64,000 bases of DNA from Gordionus sp. m RMFG-2023 (Eukaryota; Nematomorpha; Gordioida; Chordodea; Parachordodidae): assembly GCF_954871325.1 (NCBI RefSeq), contig NC_088777.1, forward strand, positions 29,427,366 through 29,491,365, written 5' to 3'. Shown here one piece after another: positions 1-12,914 of this stretch (within the stretch, counting starts at the first letter, position 1; every line of letters starts with the position of its first letter). A program made the position numbers and the translations under genes. Below the pieces are notes generated by a model. It had not been told where the DNA came from and ran no database searches. It was given only the letters and a program-made list of their open reading frames with translations.

Positions 1-40
1 AATTGGATTGGTATTTCTAAAAAGAAATCTTTGATATATT

Positions 41-263
41 TAGTGTTGTTAAACGGCTCGATTTGAGCCGATTTTTAAAAACGGCTTACTCAATATTTTC
101 GCCAGAATAATATTGTTTAAGTCTCGAGATTTCACTAATAGATGTCCAAACCTTTGTGCCACCAATAAGCAAAATCTTGAGGCTTGCATAATATTTTTCT
201 TAATAAAATATTGAGTTAGCCGTTTTTAAAAATCGGCTCAAAATGAGCCGTTTAACAACACTA
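41..263. mobile_element. 223-bp hAT-type MITE, copy 1
   Basis: Starts with TAGTGTTGTTAAACGGCTCG and ends with its near-perfect reverse complement; about 60 bp at each end pair as an inverted repeat. It is flanked by a perfect 8-bp direct repeat, gatatatt, at 33-40 and 264-271. An 8-bp target duplication is the hallmark of hAT insertion. There is no coding capacity, so it must have been moved by a transposase from elsewhere. A second copy of exactly the same length lies at 57,724-57,946. Confident as a MITE; the hAT assignment follows from the duplication length and TIR style. Confidence 0.93.
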
Positions 264-479
264 GATATATTATTGTTAAATATTTATTTATTACTTATTA
301 TATAAAAGTAATTTAAGAATAAAAATATTTTATATACTTTAAGAATTGCAATTGAATTGAATATAAACTATAACTGATCATTATAATATATTTAAATGAC
401 ATAAGTTATGGTATAGTTAAATTATAGATGGTATACTAATAAAAATTATATTAAAATTAAAACCATTGGTATCTTTACA

Positions 480-588
480 GAATACAAAATTAGATATGAT
501 ATCGGATCGGTAATCCGCCGATATCAATTTACTATCGGGAATATCGGATCGGATCTACCTCCAAAAAGTGGTATCGGTACACCCCTAG
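480..588. repeat. Fragment of the ATCGG-rich hAT end family
   Basis: Repeated ATCGGATCGG motifs end in GGTATCGGTACACCCCTA. This resembles the right ends of the complete elements at 37,802-38,827 and 48,759-49,540. No matching left end is visible, so this looks like a truncated end. The rest of 264-772 is AT-rich DNA in which I see nothing else. Confidence 0.55.
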
Positions 589-795
589 TCATTTTTATAG
601 GAAAAAAATTTCGTTTAAATAATGTATGTTTTAAATGTGAATTGAATTATTATACGTGACCAATGCCGTAAATAATCGACGATTTCAATGCCACTAAAAC
701 TAAATTTTGCTTTTATCTATCATTAACTCTCTAAACAATTAGAAGTAAAAACTAAAAATATTGAATAACTTATGGAGTATAATTATAATGTAAGG

Positions 796-1919
796 TAGAG
801 GTCTGCAAAGTAATTTTTTCGCAGCCCGAGTCCGAATTTAAATTATTATTTTGTCCGAGACCGACCCGAGCACACATTTTTTAGTCCAACCCGACGCGAG
901 CCCGAATAAAATTTTACAATTTGAAATTATAATAACCAAAAAAAATTTTGTGTATTTATTCATCGCCATCTTAAATAAAAGTTTATTTTGGCCATAATCT
1001 AATCAAGATATATATTAAGTTGCATTTTATTTAATTTGTAAAAAATATTATAAAAAAACTAAAATACAATCGAATCTAAAAATTATAAATAATTTAACTA
1101 TATTTTCATATATTTGTTATCAGCACATCGACCCTTGGAAATAATTTATTGCGTATACCATCAACAGTATCTATTAAATTTCTAGAAATTGTCGTGAGAT
1201 TTGGAATGATGCTTTTAAAATCAATATTTCCATATATTGACCCATTTTTGGCAAAATATTGGCAACAATCAACAAAGCCTTCCCCATGAATTGCATCAAA
1301 TGATCTCAAATCACGTCAACAAAGCATGGTGAGCACCTTTGTACACTCTTTTTTTTAATTTGGCACAACTTTAAGTTTTTTGGGATCAGTACCAAAAAGG
1401 CTATAAATTGTTAATTCAGTCTTTTTACTCTCTATTGTAAATACGCATTTATGCCTAAAATAATTTAATATCATAAATTAGCAAAACAACTACTCATCAT
1501 AAACAAATCAAAACGTTTTCTAGACCGCAGATTTGCCATTGGCATTTTCCATTACTTCATTCATTGCTCTTAATCTTTTCACCAATTTTTTTTAATTTGG
1601 CATCCATTGAAATAATTTTTTTAATATGAAAATATGAGGCAATTTAATTAAATAGGTATTAGTAAAATATATTATATTTAACTTGATAGAATATGATGAA
1701 ATAAAGTATATAATAATATCACTAACTATGCAATGCAATGTACTAAAATATAATCACATAAAATAGTTATTATAAAATAATAATTGAAAATGACATATAA
1801 TGATAATTTAGGATATTTATATTTTATTATTTTTCGGTTCGGACAGCTCTTACAACCCTAACAGAGCCCAAAAAATATTTTTTTAATGTCCGAACCCGGA
1901 CAGCCTGTGCAGTTATCTA
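796..1919 (-). mobile_element. hAT element, degraded, with 8-bp target duplication
   Basis: The 8-bp repeat atgtaagg lies at 788-795 and again at 1,920-1,927. The element begins TAGAGGTCTGCAAAG and ends with the approximate mirror CAGTTATCTA. Subterminal parts are rich in GCCCGA motifs. On the minus strand, 1,309-1,106 encodes a short peptide with LTTISRNLIDTV, resembling the segment after the BED finger of hAT transposases (pattern PSRTTISRNI). Most of the transposase is missing, so this is an internally deleted copy. The same TIR style, TAGAGGTCT, recurs near 47,985. Confidence 0.8.
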
Positions 1920-2302
1920 ATGTAAGGTGTCTGTCCAAGTAGTAATGCAAAATCGCTACACTTAAGCCGCCTCAACCATGAAGCTCAAGCCCAAAATATA
2001 GGCTCAGTCTCGGACGAGGCGAAAAAATGGGCTCATCCTTGGAGCGTAAGCTAAAAAATCAGCTCAGCCTTGGAGCTAGAGCCGAAAAAATTGGTTCACT
2101 AGAAATCTGTGTATTATCGCTCAATATTGAAACTTAATAAATAATTATACATATATTAAATTTGATTATTGGAAAATAAGGATGGGTATCGTGTTACTTT
2201 TATTTTAAATTTCTATGGAAAATATTGACTCTATAAACATAATTTTGCGTTTTTATAAATTTGTTCTATTTTTCTGTTTTTTTAGATTTCTAGAGAAAAT
2301 AT

Positions 2303-4564
2303 CAGTGTTGTTAAAGTAGCTCGCTCTTTTTTTGGCAGCTATAGATAATAGCGCTCTACTTTTTTTCCAATTATTTATTTTTTTAGCGAGCTCCTTTTTT
2401 GGCGCTATTTAGCTACTTTAAAAAAAATGAATGTAACTATAAACATGAAAATTTAAATTTTAATTAATTTTTTTAAAATCGTTTAATTTGGTAAAGATAC
2501 AGCAAGCTTTATTTTCTTTTGCCGGTTGAGTCTGAATTGTTGACTATTGAAACGCGAGAAGATATTAAGAAAATCTCAGAGTTTTACTCTGATGATTTAT
2601 CAGGATCGTATGATGAGTTACTTTATGATATCAAAATTTTGGTATAAAAATCTTGACAGAATAGGGTACTCTTTGAGACCAAAAAATGTTTTGCAGGCCT
2701 TTTTCAAGTGTAATTGCACTTTAGATTCCCTGCCTAATATCAAAACATTGTTTTTTTTATTTAATACCTTACCGATTAGTACCTGTACTAATGAAAGGTT
2801 TTTTTAACAAAGGTTAAAAACCTAATTAAGAAATAGCACCGGAGAAAACCATTTAAATGGATTAGTTTTATTATATATGTATAAAGAAATTATTTAGATA
2901 AAAATTTGATTCTAGATAATTAGCCAAATCTCAGAGAAAAGTAGATCTCTCTTTATAAATTCAAATCATAAAATTACAATATGATTATAATATGTTCTTA
3001 TTAGTCATAAAATTTTTATATGCAAAACTTATATTATACTATTTTAATAAAAGTATTGCATTTGCAATAAGGGTTATTTATATCTTGATAATATAATCAC
3101 TTGTATTAATTATAATTGTTAAATTATATTTTTTTAAATACTGTAATGTGCAACAATTACTTATATTTTATTGTAATTATATATTTTTTTAAATAGTTAT
3201 AAACAACAAATTTTTAATATAATAATCTGTATAAAATTTATAATTTTGAAATTCATTTTATTGAATATTCTCATTAAAATAAATCCTAGTTAAATAAAGG
3301 AATGTTATTTATAATAAAGTATTTTAGTAATAAATAAAATCTATAATGAAATATGAGTAAAATTTTGTTATAAGCAAAAATTTAATTAATATAATTATTT
3401 TTAACATAGAATAAGATAAATTGAGTAATCATAAAAAATAGGAGGTATGGGAGGCGATTTTTTTTTCCTACACCGAATGGATTGAATTATTTTACAATTG
3501 AACAGTAAACATTGATAAAATTTTCAGAATAATGTTTTCAGTTGCCTATTAATCATAAATTTAGCCAAAACTTTGTTATTAATATTTTTTATTTATGGTG
3601 GCTACGTGGTTAGACACTAATAAAGCTTAAAATTATGGCAAATTTTAGATATTTCCAATTGTTCAGCCGACTTTAACAAAGATGATATAAAGATAACTAC
3701 TGAAAAATTAATATTATATAGTATTTTTTTAGGGACCGGGCCGAAGGCCGGAGGAAAGAGAGTTTGGGGGCGAAGACCCAAAATAATTTTTTAATCCCCC
3801 TTTTGGATAAATCCTAGCTATGCCACTGCATATACCAATATTTCTCAGAAACTGGCTGAAGTTATTGTCGATTTTATAATTGATACAGTTCAGCCAATGA
3901 CATTGGTTGATAATTTATACCATGATTAAAACTCTATCTCTTGGTACAACAATTTATTGTCGCCAGACACTAAAGACTGAGATAGCAAACAAAGATGCCC
4001 TAGTTAGAACCATAAAAACGACCTCCCTTGATAATTTTTTTAAGGATATAATAGAAAATCCCTTAGATGAGTTTTTTAAATCTAAAAATACAAATGAGTA
4101 TTTTTGAAAATTTTTCTTATATTAAAAATATGTATATAAAATTAAATACTGTCTTGCGCTCAATTGTTAGTGCTGAGAGATTATTTAGAAAGGCGAAACT
4201 TAAACTTTCTGATGGTCGCTCTAGACTTGGGGATGATAATATAGAAATGATTTTATTATTAAAATGGGAAAAAATTAATAAAAAATGAATATTACCATAG
4301 ATAGTTATTTTTTTTACATAAATTAGTCTTTTTACATGAATTTTTTATAATCAAAACGAAATATATTTAGATATTTATAAATGGTATTATATACTATGCA
4401 ATTACATTATAAGCAAAAAATAAAACAAATTTATTTCTATTTCTAATTTTTTTTATAAAAAGTAGTCAAAGCTACTTTTAAAAAATAGTAGCTAATATCG
4501 TACTTTTTTTGATGGGTAACGATAGCAGAGTGCGCTCTTTTAAAAGAAAGGTTAAACAACTCTG
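2303..4564 (+). mobile_element. hAT element, degraded, interrupted by another hAT
   Basis: It begins CAGTGTTGTTAAAGTAGCTC and ends with the mirror AAAGGTTAAACAACTCTG. Flanks gaaaatat (2,295-2,302) and gaaaatac (4,565-4,572) are an 8-bp duplication with one change. The right half encodes transposase remains: 3,840-3,900 gives ISQKLAEVIVDFIIDTVQPM, the usual central region. 4,160-4,288 encodes SAERLFRKAKLKLSDGRSRL, the start of the hAT dimerisation domain. The left half of the transposase is lost, and a different hAT relic sits at about 2,530-3,828. Confidence 0.82.
2530..3828 (+). mobile_element. ZMYM1-like hAT relic nested in another hAT
   Basis: 2,730-2,950 encodes TLPISTCTNERFF followed by degraded text, matching the C-terminal dimerisation segment of the element at 22,471 (LPISTATNERTF). 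The stretch after it is AT-rich and non-coding. The right end, TAGCTATGCCACTG at 3,815-3,828, looks like a hAT terminus, preceded by a GC-rich block GGACCGGGCCGAAGGCCGG. A related block in the opposite orientation occurs at 59,385-59,640. The left end is not recognisable, so the copy is probably truncated. Frame breaks and stops are frequent. Confidence 0.6.
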
Positions 4565-5235
4565 GAAAATACCTACCCTTATAAACATATTTTTTACCTA
4601 ATTTTTAAATATTCAAAATCAAAATTTTCTATTCTTCTTTCTAATTAATTTCCTGCTCTTAAATTTGTTATTTTTTAATAATAAAAAGTCGGGTAGAATT
4701 TAATCTATTTTAAATGATAAAAACAATCATCATTAAAAAAGAGTGTATCCATTGATCTCTTCGAACATTGAGAATTTAAGGTTATAAAGGATAAAATAAA
4801 ATATAATTATCATCCCCATATTACAGTGAAATGAGTGTCATTATACAATAAAGGGGGTAAAAAGGTAAGATTTTATTTTAATTAACAAATATTGGAATTA
4901 ATTTTATGGACAAATAAAAAAAATTCGTTCAGGACCGAGCCAGGATTTATTAAATTGGAATGCGATAATACACAGATGAGTTCAAGGCTGAGTCGATTTT
5001 ATCGGCTCGTGCTCCAAGGTTGAGAGATTTTTTTGGCACGCGCACCGAGTTGAGCAATTTTTTTGGCTCGCTCTCCAAGGTTGAGCCGATATTTTTGGCT
5101 AGCACTCCAAAGCTGAGCTAATTTTTTAGGCTATATATTGGGCTAAGTCGTTTTGGAGTCGGCTTCAGTAGAGGAATTTTGCATTACCATGCCCAAGTAC
5201 ACCCCAGTGCGTAAGAGCGGCTCAGTTATACTCCA

Positions 5236-6110
5236 CTATGAAAATTGGTATTTTAAAAGAATATTCGTTATCTATATTCGTCCTCTTTAACTTTATAATA
5301 TGGATGATGGCGTGACGGGCAGGAAATTTTAATATCTTAAACTTCACTAGGAAAAGAGATATTTTGAAAAAGTTATCGCCCTCTTCGGATAAGAATAAGT
5401 TGATATTTATTGGTCTAATTAACGTTTCGCGTGATAAGCAGGAAATAGTTCGCAATTTCTTAATTGTATAATTAATTAATCCCTTTCATTGATAGACTTA
5501 TCATGTTCAAGAAGTTGTTGAGAAGAATCACCACGGGATTAGACGAATTCACCAATGCTAGTATTTCAAGGAATAAAAAAGGTGGATATTGTTTGTTGTG
5601 CTTTCATTTAATGGTTACTGAGTGAATAGATATTTTATCTTGTTTATTTAATTAATTTAGCTAAATAAATTTTAATAACTAAAAATTTTCATTGGATGTG
5701 AAAAATGAATGATCGAATATTTGTCGTTAAATTGGTCGTTGCAAAAAAAATATTAAACACTCAGCTTATGCACCACAAATGGGCAGAAATGATGAAGAGG
5801 ATATATTTACGGACTGTTGTTAGAGATGACATCAGGTGTGCCTAATGGAGAAGCAATTTTGCTCGGCAGCGAATTAATAGATATAGTAAAGGATGTATAT
5901 GAAGTTCATAGAGGACTTAGCCTTGGAGTGAGAAGTGATGAAGAAGAGATAGTCCCTCGATTTTTGGAGTGCTCCCAGATGTGTTTTTGTTCAAATCGAC
6001 TTTTAAGTTCAAATCATAATTAATAGAACTTATTGACCAAATAAAAAAAATTTTTATTAATTTTTTTAAAATGGATAATTTAATTCTTAATTTTTTTATC
6101 TAATTCTTAA
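5236..6110. other. No recognisable gene
   Basis: AT-rich sequence with short open frames of up to about 77 codons and no family signature. The best candidate is 5,817-6,023 on the plus strand, 68 codons rich in acidic and hydrophobic residues. I do not recognise it and do not call it a gene. Confidence 0.5.
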
Positions 6111-6486
6111 TCAGTAAAACTTTATTGATATTTCAATAAAATAACACATGAGAAATATAGTAAGTAAAATTTTAATGCCATATTTGGAACTAATACAACT
6201 TTTTAAATACAAAGAGTGTGCCACTGTTGCTGACGAATACTCTTTTTTTTTAAAATATGTAAAGTTTATTTTATTTAATGTCTTTCGAATTGTGCAATTG
6301 TCTTTTAAATTGTGTATGTATAATAAATTTGCTATAAAAAGTATTCGTTTTGTTATCTCCCAGCATTTAAAGTGGATTAACTTTACTTAATCTAAATATG
6401 GATACTTTAAATAGTGGAATAAAAATCGCCAAACAAATCGATAACTTAAAAGCAAAGAGATCCAACTATTTTTAAAAGTACTTATG

Positions 6487-8237
6487 ATAGGCGCGTACGC
6501 AGCCCCCCCCTCAAAGCCAAAAAGTATGCCGGATATATTTTAAAAAATATTCTTGTTTATATTAATTTATATTTGTTAATATATATTCCTATCTCATATT
6601 AAATATATATTTAATTACATTTATTATTCATCAACTAAGTTTTTATCAATTAATTTCGATTTCAAGTTTATTATTTTCAAATTTTTAGTGGCGTAATATT
6701 TATCTACCATTTTAAAATTTCTAGTCAAATAATAATTATTTCTGAAATTGTCCAACAGGGAGAAAGAAATTGCAACCTTGTCCAACGAGATAGAGTCTCC
6801 GCCATCAAGCAGTAACAGCCTTTATGGAATTAGAAGAGCCGATTATTTGCTATTACTGAAATATCGCAATGGCCTGAAAGAAATATTTCCTCAGAAGCAA
6901 GAAAATTATTGGATTCAATGCTTATTCCAAAATTTTTTCTCATTAGAATGTATTATTTAATTATACAACTATTTTATGTATTACTTTTCTAAAACATGAC
7001 ATTGACTTGATTAAGAAGATGAGAATAGAGGAAAGCATTTTATTAGAATTCAAGGAAATTAGGGCTAATGTTGATGAAGAATTTCATTATATGTTATTGT
7101 TAAGCCAAAAGCAGAGCTATACGTGTTTAATATTTGTCTCCCTCGACTTGCAGCAAGGCAAGCTCATAGTTAAAACATTAATATAGGATCAGTAGAAGAG
7201 TATATCTTAGATATAGATACATTTATAACCCAAATAAATGAATGGTTTTTAATTCATCATGCAGCACTTACCAATCTGCAAATATTACTTCCATAAAAGC
7301 CTTCCCAACCTTTTTCAGATAATGATAGAAAAAAAAATATTTGTTAGATTTTTACCATGAAGATGTTAAAGTATCTTATGATGCCTTATTAGCTGAATAA
7401 CTATGTTTATAAGATTAACTAGGGTTGATATAGTTCGAAAAAATGCTATGGATACTCTGCATTATTTCAAACACTAAAAGGGTTTATATTTTAGCAACTC
7501 TTCCCATTAGTAAACTAATGAGAGAACATTCTCTTTTTTAAGAAGAATAACAAAGCCCTGCAGAGGTACCATTTGCAGGGCACGGCCCGAATTTTTTTTT
7601 AAAATTTTTACGGCCCAGCTAGGGTTTTTAAAAAAAAAATTTTAGACCCGGCCCGGCTTTTTTTTAAATAAAATTTTCAGGCCCGACCCGGATTTTTTAA
7701 AAATAAATTATATTTATTTTTGATTTTTATAGCTAATAATAATGATTTCAAATATAGGCTGTTTTAAAATATACTGCTCGGCCCGGATATTATTTTAAAA
7801 AAAATTTTCAAATTCAGGCCCGGCCTGGGTATATTTAAATAAGGCCTGCAGATCTCTGAAAAACATACCAAGAAGTACAACTTCTGAAAGTAGATTGAAA
7901 GGTTTGGATCTTTTGAATATTCATAGGCATTTGACGACAAGCAAGGATGAGATAATTGAAAAATTAGCTCAATCCCAACGAAGATTGGATTTTACATTGT
8001 AAATATATAACATACAAAATACAATTATTCCTAAGAAACTTTTTGTGTATTAATTTATATTTCTAACATTTAAATTTTTTATACTTTATATAAATTTTAA
8101 ATCAAAAAATTCAAATTTCTATTTTGGGTCATTTAAGTGATTCTTTAAATATAATTATTTTATAATTCACATTAATTTAAAATTGTGTATTAGAAATAGT
8201 TATTAGTCCTAATAAATTTATGCTTGATATATTAAGC
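6487..8237 (+). mobile_element. Decayed second copy of the 22.5-kb hAT element
   Basis: The left end GGCGCGTACGCAG followed by a run of C matches the TIR GGCGTACGCAG of the intact-ended copy at 22,471. 6,750-6,960 aligns with the central transposase of that copy. 7,000-7,100 encodes DIDLIKKMRIEESILLEFKE, and 7,890-8,000 encodes LLNIHRHLTTSKDEIIEKLA, the C-terminus. Homology ends near 8,237 without the right TIR. The first half of the transposase is missing and the rest carries many frame breaks. A GC-rich-ended insertion splits the C-terminal domain at about 7,557-7,858. Confidence 0.8.
7557..7858. mobile_element. Short element with GGCCCG-rich ends nested in hAT
   Basis: It interrupts the dimerisation-domain coding sequence that is continuous at 24,585-24,620. 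The ends read CAGAGGTACCATTTGCAGGG and, mirrored, CAGAGATCTGCAGGCC. The interior alternates GGCCCGG blocks with A/T runs and has no open frame. The same end sequence occurs in reverse at 31,386-31,596. It is probably a non-autonomous hAT-type element; target duplications are too eroded to read. Confidence 0.65.
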
Positions 8238-9190
8238 AGTTGTATAAATCCTATTTTATAGTAAGTGGTAATTGGTACACCAAGAATTTTCAATAAAAAA
8301 ACGAATTTGTTTATGTTTGTCTTTCATTGACAAAAATAAAGTTATTTGTTGGATTTAATACTTTTATTTTGCAATAGAAATTGAATGTGGTCAATTAAAT
8401 TTCCTTAAATGGAAACAAAATATTCAAACAATTAAAATTTATTTAACAAATAAACTATTGAAGGGTTTTAGACGATTTATTAATTATAAAAGTAAAAATA
8501 GCTTAATTAACAAAACCGCCCAACTTGATTAAATAATTTTTAATATATTTATAACTGTATTTCTTTATATTAACATTAAATAAAATTTGAGCAAAAAATT
8601 AGATAAAATTGATTTGAGCGAAATATTTTGATTCCAAATAAACATTAAAAGATTTATCTCCATTATATACTCAAAGTCAATAACTATAAATTTAAAATTT
8701 GGTGATATAAAATAATAATTGTTAAGAAATTTCGAAAACTTTTAAATGGAAGCAAGCTACAATGGGCAATTTTCTCATGGTGAGTTGCTTGGTGGACTCT
8801 TGATAAGTTTTGCAGTTGGAACATTTGATTTTAGATTGACTACCCAGATTTTCTCTGCAAGTGAACCTGTAGATAAATTGAACAAATATTTTCTAAAATT
8901 AGTAATTTACTTTTTTTTATTATATGTTAAAGATATGCGATTCCGGATTTTTCAGCCAATTCCGATACTGCTAATTCTTTGATTTTTTAAGACTATTCTT
9001 AAATCATTTTTTAATGCTTACAATAATCAATTGAGTAATAGATTTTATTTAAAATGATATATCTCCAGAATTTGAACAAATTATTACTTTAATTTTTATG
9101 CTATTTTAAAAAAGTTAATAGTAATCTGACTTAGTTAAAAAAAATTAACATTATTTGACTATGGTTGTTTTTACGATTGGTTAAAATTTA
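8238..9190. other. No recognisable gene
   Basis: AT-rich sequence. A 78-codon open frame at 8,746-8,982 begins [19 protein letters not shown] and looks less A/T-biased than its surroundings. I match it to no family and see no clear splice sites around it. Nothing else is visible. Confidence 0.4.
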
Positions 9191-9194
9191 ATTT

Positions 9195-9535
9195 TTATAT
9201 AAATATATATGTTAATGTCAATGTGTTTTTTCCGGCAATGTATTATTTTTTCAACTGTAAATCATTTTTTGAGTGTGTTTTTTAAAATTTAAAAATCGGA
9301 TTTTACAGGAAATACATTTCATCATGTTATTTATATAAAAAATTTTGGAAAATCTAATATAAATATTATTAAGTTCTAAAGTTCATGACAAACTTGTCTA
9401 AAATTTATTGGGTAGGTATTCTAAACATGATCTAATACATTTTCGGTAAAATCATTTTAAATTTAAAATAACGCGCTCAAAAAATGATTTAAGTTGAAAA
9501 TATAACAGATGTTAACATATATATATTTTATAATA
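9195..9535. repeat. Fold-back (inverted-repeat) element
   Basis: The left arm, with AAATCATTTTTTGAGTG at about 9,262, pairs with the right arm, with GCTCAAAAAATGATTTA at about 9,470. Pairing extends outward to the shared motif TATATATATGTTAA at both ends, giving arms of roughly 150 bp. It is MITE-like, without coding sequence. Confidence 0.6.
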
Positions 9536-10187
9536 TTTAAATATTTTTTTCTAAATTAAGTGAATAAATAGAAGGCTCTCAGCGTCTACATAGGGGAGGG
9601 ATAGGGTAATAACTTGATGTGGGCGCGGGCCTAATTTTTCATTTACGGCCCACCCGCTCACGGTGGCAATAAAAAAATTTAAGCCCATTCACGCTTACCA
9701 CTAAAAAATTTTCGACCCTACCCGCCCGCTCACGAAGCAATATTTTGATTCACGCCGTCACGCCCGAAAATTCACGGTGTTTTTAGATTTTTCAAAACTA
9801 TTGCTATAATTTTACACTTTTTTAAATTCATTCTATTTATTCTCTAATTATAATCCATATTAATAACAAAAAATAAATACAATCTATAAATCGAAATTTA
9901 TTAAGAAAAAGAAGAATGTCCATCTCTTTTTATTTCAATTGTGTACGACTTTCCTATAATAAGAGATTGGCTACAGAAAATAACCTTTCACTAGAAGCTG
10001 AACTTGCAGCTGACAAAATTTTCCTCGATAAATTTCTCAAAAAAGGAAATAAATATTCCTGCTTCCAAAACTTCAAAATATTGTTGTATTTATCCTATAT
10101 GAATCTATTAAGTTCATCCTCACAGCTTTCATCGGTGATGTTGATGCTTCATCAGAATCATCTAAAAATTCTCTAAATTATCTAGAA

Positions 10188-10330
10188 TATACGGTCTTTT
10201 ATGAGTGTAAGATGAATTAGGAAAGTTATAACTTGTAGCTGGTGATGACCATTTAGAATATACGGTTTTTTATGAGTTAAGGATAAGTTAGGAAAGTTAT
10301 AAATGATAGTTGGCATCTTATGCATATCAT
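10188..10330. repeat. Two imperfect direct repeats of about 70 bp
   Basis: The block starting AGAATATACGGTCTTTTATG and ending GGAAAGTTATAA is followed by a second copy with small changes. A 22-bp part, near TTATGAGTGTAAGATGAA, recurs with about three changes at 41,814-41,836 inside the intron of the Mutator-like element. Function is unknown. Confidence 0.6.
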
Positions 10331-10467
10331 CTAATTTTATATCATTTAGCATTTTTAAGATTGTTATATATATCATCCTTTCGTTCTTTTATTAAAACTT
10401 AAGTCTTTTGAAATTCTGATCTAGAATTAAATCTACCTTATGTAGTGGCTGCATAATAATCTTTTAA

Positions 10468-12777
10468 CCCGTTACTGGTTAACGGTGAAAATTTAGACAC
10501 CACCTCCTATATATCATTTTTAAACGTAGTAGTTTTTATTTTAAAAAATAATAAAAAAGGTTTTTATATAGTTCAGACATGTACTTCAAAACTGGAAAAG
10601 AAAAATATGAAAAAAATATTTTTTAATGTCCCTAAGAAGCCCTCAAACATGGCGAATTTATGAGGTCTAAAATGCAAAGTCTTCTAAGTGATCTCAGGTG
10701 CATATTATGAAATTATTTCGATGAAAACTAGTGTGTATATTTATTTTATAGATATATCAATATTTATCAATCATTTTTGAATTTTTAAACAATTAAAATT
10801 TTAATAGGTAACCATATAAAGTTGACTGGTGTATATATGCACCGTTAACCATCTAGCAGTATAAATTATTAAAAAATTCAAACAAATCAAATTTAACATA
10901 ATGAATTTTAAATTATACTTAAAACTAGTAAAATCACTAAGGGGGGGGGGGAGTGGGAGGGGTGGCTTGAGCTCCCTGAACATTTTGAAAAAAATTTTTA
11001 TACCCCAAAAAGGTATTTTGAAAATTATTTCAAAAATTTTTTTTGAGCCCCCTGAGAATCTAATATGTTTCTTTTATAATTTTTTATCTCGACCTAATTA
11101 TATGAAATTATTCGCAAATATTCGGTTCAGTTCATAAATATTAGAAAATTAAATTTATTCATAAATTTTTTTAATTATTTGTACCCTCTTCCTTGCTGAA
11201 CATTTTTTTTATTATGCACCTGTTTTGCCAATTCAATCAAAATAATAGATGACTAATTAAAAAATTAAGATTCTACGAAATAAATATTTAATTAAAATTT
11301 TTAAATGAATCGTTTTCTAAAATGACATAACAAATGACAGAGTTTTATCTTCAGATACTGCTGGTGAATTGGAGATTCATATTTCAATCGATGATAACAT
11401 TCCAGAACTATCTTCTATAAGAATCTATTCTGAAATTTCTCGCTATTCAAAATGGAGAAAACAAATACGTTATATTCTACAATCCCAATGAAATATAAAA
11501 CTTGAAGAAAATTTGCATGGTAAAAATCCATCAGATATATTTTGTTTAATTTTCGGCGAAGACTTATATTAACTAATTGTAGATCAAAGTAATATTTATG
11601 CAAAACAAATGAATAGGCCTAATAATGTATAACCATCTCAGATATTAAGAGTTTTATTGGAATTCTATTATTTACTGGATATCATTCGCTTCCACAGGAA
11701 AGGATGTATTGGTCTAAATATTTCTATTCCAATAATCCGGAATGCAATGACCCAATTTCAATTACTAAATTTGAAATATAATATTCATTTGGCAGACAAT
11801 ATTAAAATAGATATACATGATAGATTTTATAAAGTTAGGCCTTACAAAACAAATTATCATAAATATATTTTGATTATTTCTTTACCTCAATTAAACTTGT
11901 GTCATATTTAAAACAAATGGGATATTTTACTGCTGTAGATAATAGAATAGAGCATTGCGCAGTTGAATCTATAAATGCTGTAGCAAAAAAAGAAAGAGGA
12001 TATTATGATTATAGGTTCGAAAAATTAAACGAAATATTTAGTTCGTTGGAATGATAATTCGGTAGTGACGAGTATTCCAAGATCTTTTAAAATAAAAATT
12101 CCTCAACCAAATATTATCACTGCTAATAACAAACACATGGGTGGACTTGATCTGTGTGATAATCTCATATCTATATATAGAATAAAAAAAGAGGGGAAAA
12201 AAGAATGGTGGTCAATATTCACCAATTTTATCGATATAGCCTAAACTGGAAATTCACGAATCGAGATGACAAGAAGAGTTTGCTTGCATTTAGGTAGAAG
12301 TTACTACTTCCTTCGAACACCATTAAAAGTTGAAAAAAATTTAAGTACAGGGCACGCGAGCCAGTTTGCATTACAGAGCGAAAACCTTACTGATTTATCT
12401 GGAAATTATTACCCAAAATTATAGATGGAAAAAAACATGGATGCAGATACTGCCATATGCACTCAAGAAATATGTGCCAAACATGTCAAATCGCACTTCA
12501 AATCAAATGTTTCAATGTTTTCATAATATATAAAAACATTTTCTCGTTTTTATTATAAATTACAAAAAAAGAAATTGTTTTTTAATCTTTTAACATAATT
12601 TTTATCTTTTTTAACTTCTTAATGGTTAACGGTGCAGATATGCACCAGGCAAGATTTTCTATTTAGTATTATTATTTTTTAGTTGATTTTTTTAGAATAT
12701 CATATTTGAGCATTAATCAATATAATTTGAAAAATTTAGCATTTTTATCCACTAGAAAAATCTTGACCATTAATGGG
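10468..12777 (+). mobile_element. piggyBac element, old copy (C)
   Basis: It is flanked by TTAA on both sides (10,464-10,467 and 12,778-12,781), the exact target of piggyBac. It starts CCCGTTACTGGTTAACGGTG and ends CCATTAATGGG, as in the copies at 55.5 and 59.9 kb. The transposase (about 11,340-12,520) is much decayed. Relative to the younger copies it lacks the segment between FYKVRPY and NYHK, which carries the first catalytic aspartate (IDEQ). The GGVDLCD-like third site survives as GGLDLCDN near 12,140. It is clearly older than copies A and B and cannot be active. Confidence 0.9.
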
Positions 12778-12894
12778 TTAAAAGAAATCTTGTTCTGTAT
12801 TTTAAGGTAGGTTAACAAAATTTTACTAATTTTTGTTTCCATAGACAAACTTCATTTATTGTGGGACGAGAATCTGCTCTCAGATTATCCGAGC

Positions 12895-12914
12895 TAGTGT
12901 TGTTAAACGGCTCG
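12895..12914. repeat. Solo end of the 223-bp MITE family
   Basis: The 20 bp TAGTGTTGTTAAACGGCTCG are identical to the MITE terminus at 41 and 57,724, but the following sequence is hAT transposase DNA. On the minus strand the coding text TRWNSVYIMM stops exactly where this end begins. I infer a truncated MITE insertion in the hAT transposase. Confidence 0.65.

Larger units (their letters stand above)
773..5235. mobile_element. Composite TIR element holding nested hATs
   Basis: TGGAGTATAA near 773 is mirrored by TTATACTCCA ending at 5,235. Further in, GTAATGCAAAAT near 1,940 is mirrored by ATTTTGCATTAC near 5,181, and both sides carry several variants of a motif like ggctcagccttggagc. These matched ends suggest one old element that was later hit by the hAT insertions at 796-1,919 and 2,303-4,564. 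I could not find a clean target duplication and see no transposase of its own, so the superfamily is open. Direct observation: mirrored ends. Inference: they belong to a single element. Confidence 0.45.

Noticed and set aside
8746-8982. 78-codon open frame [10 protein letters not shown]... as a host gene
   Set aside because: No recognised domain and no convincing splice or promoter context; kept only as a remark.
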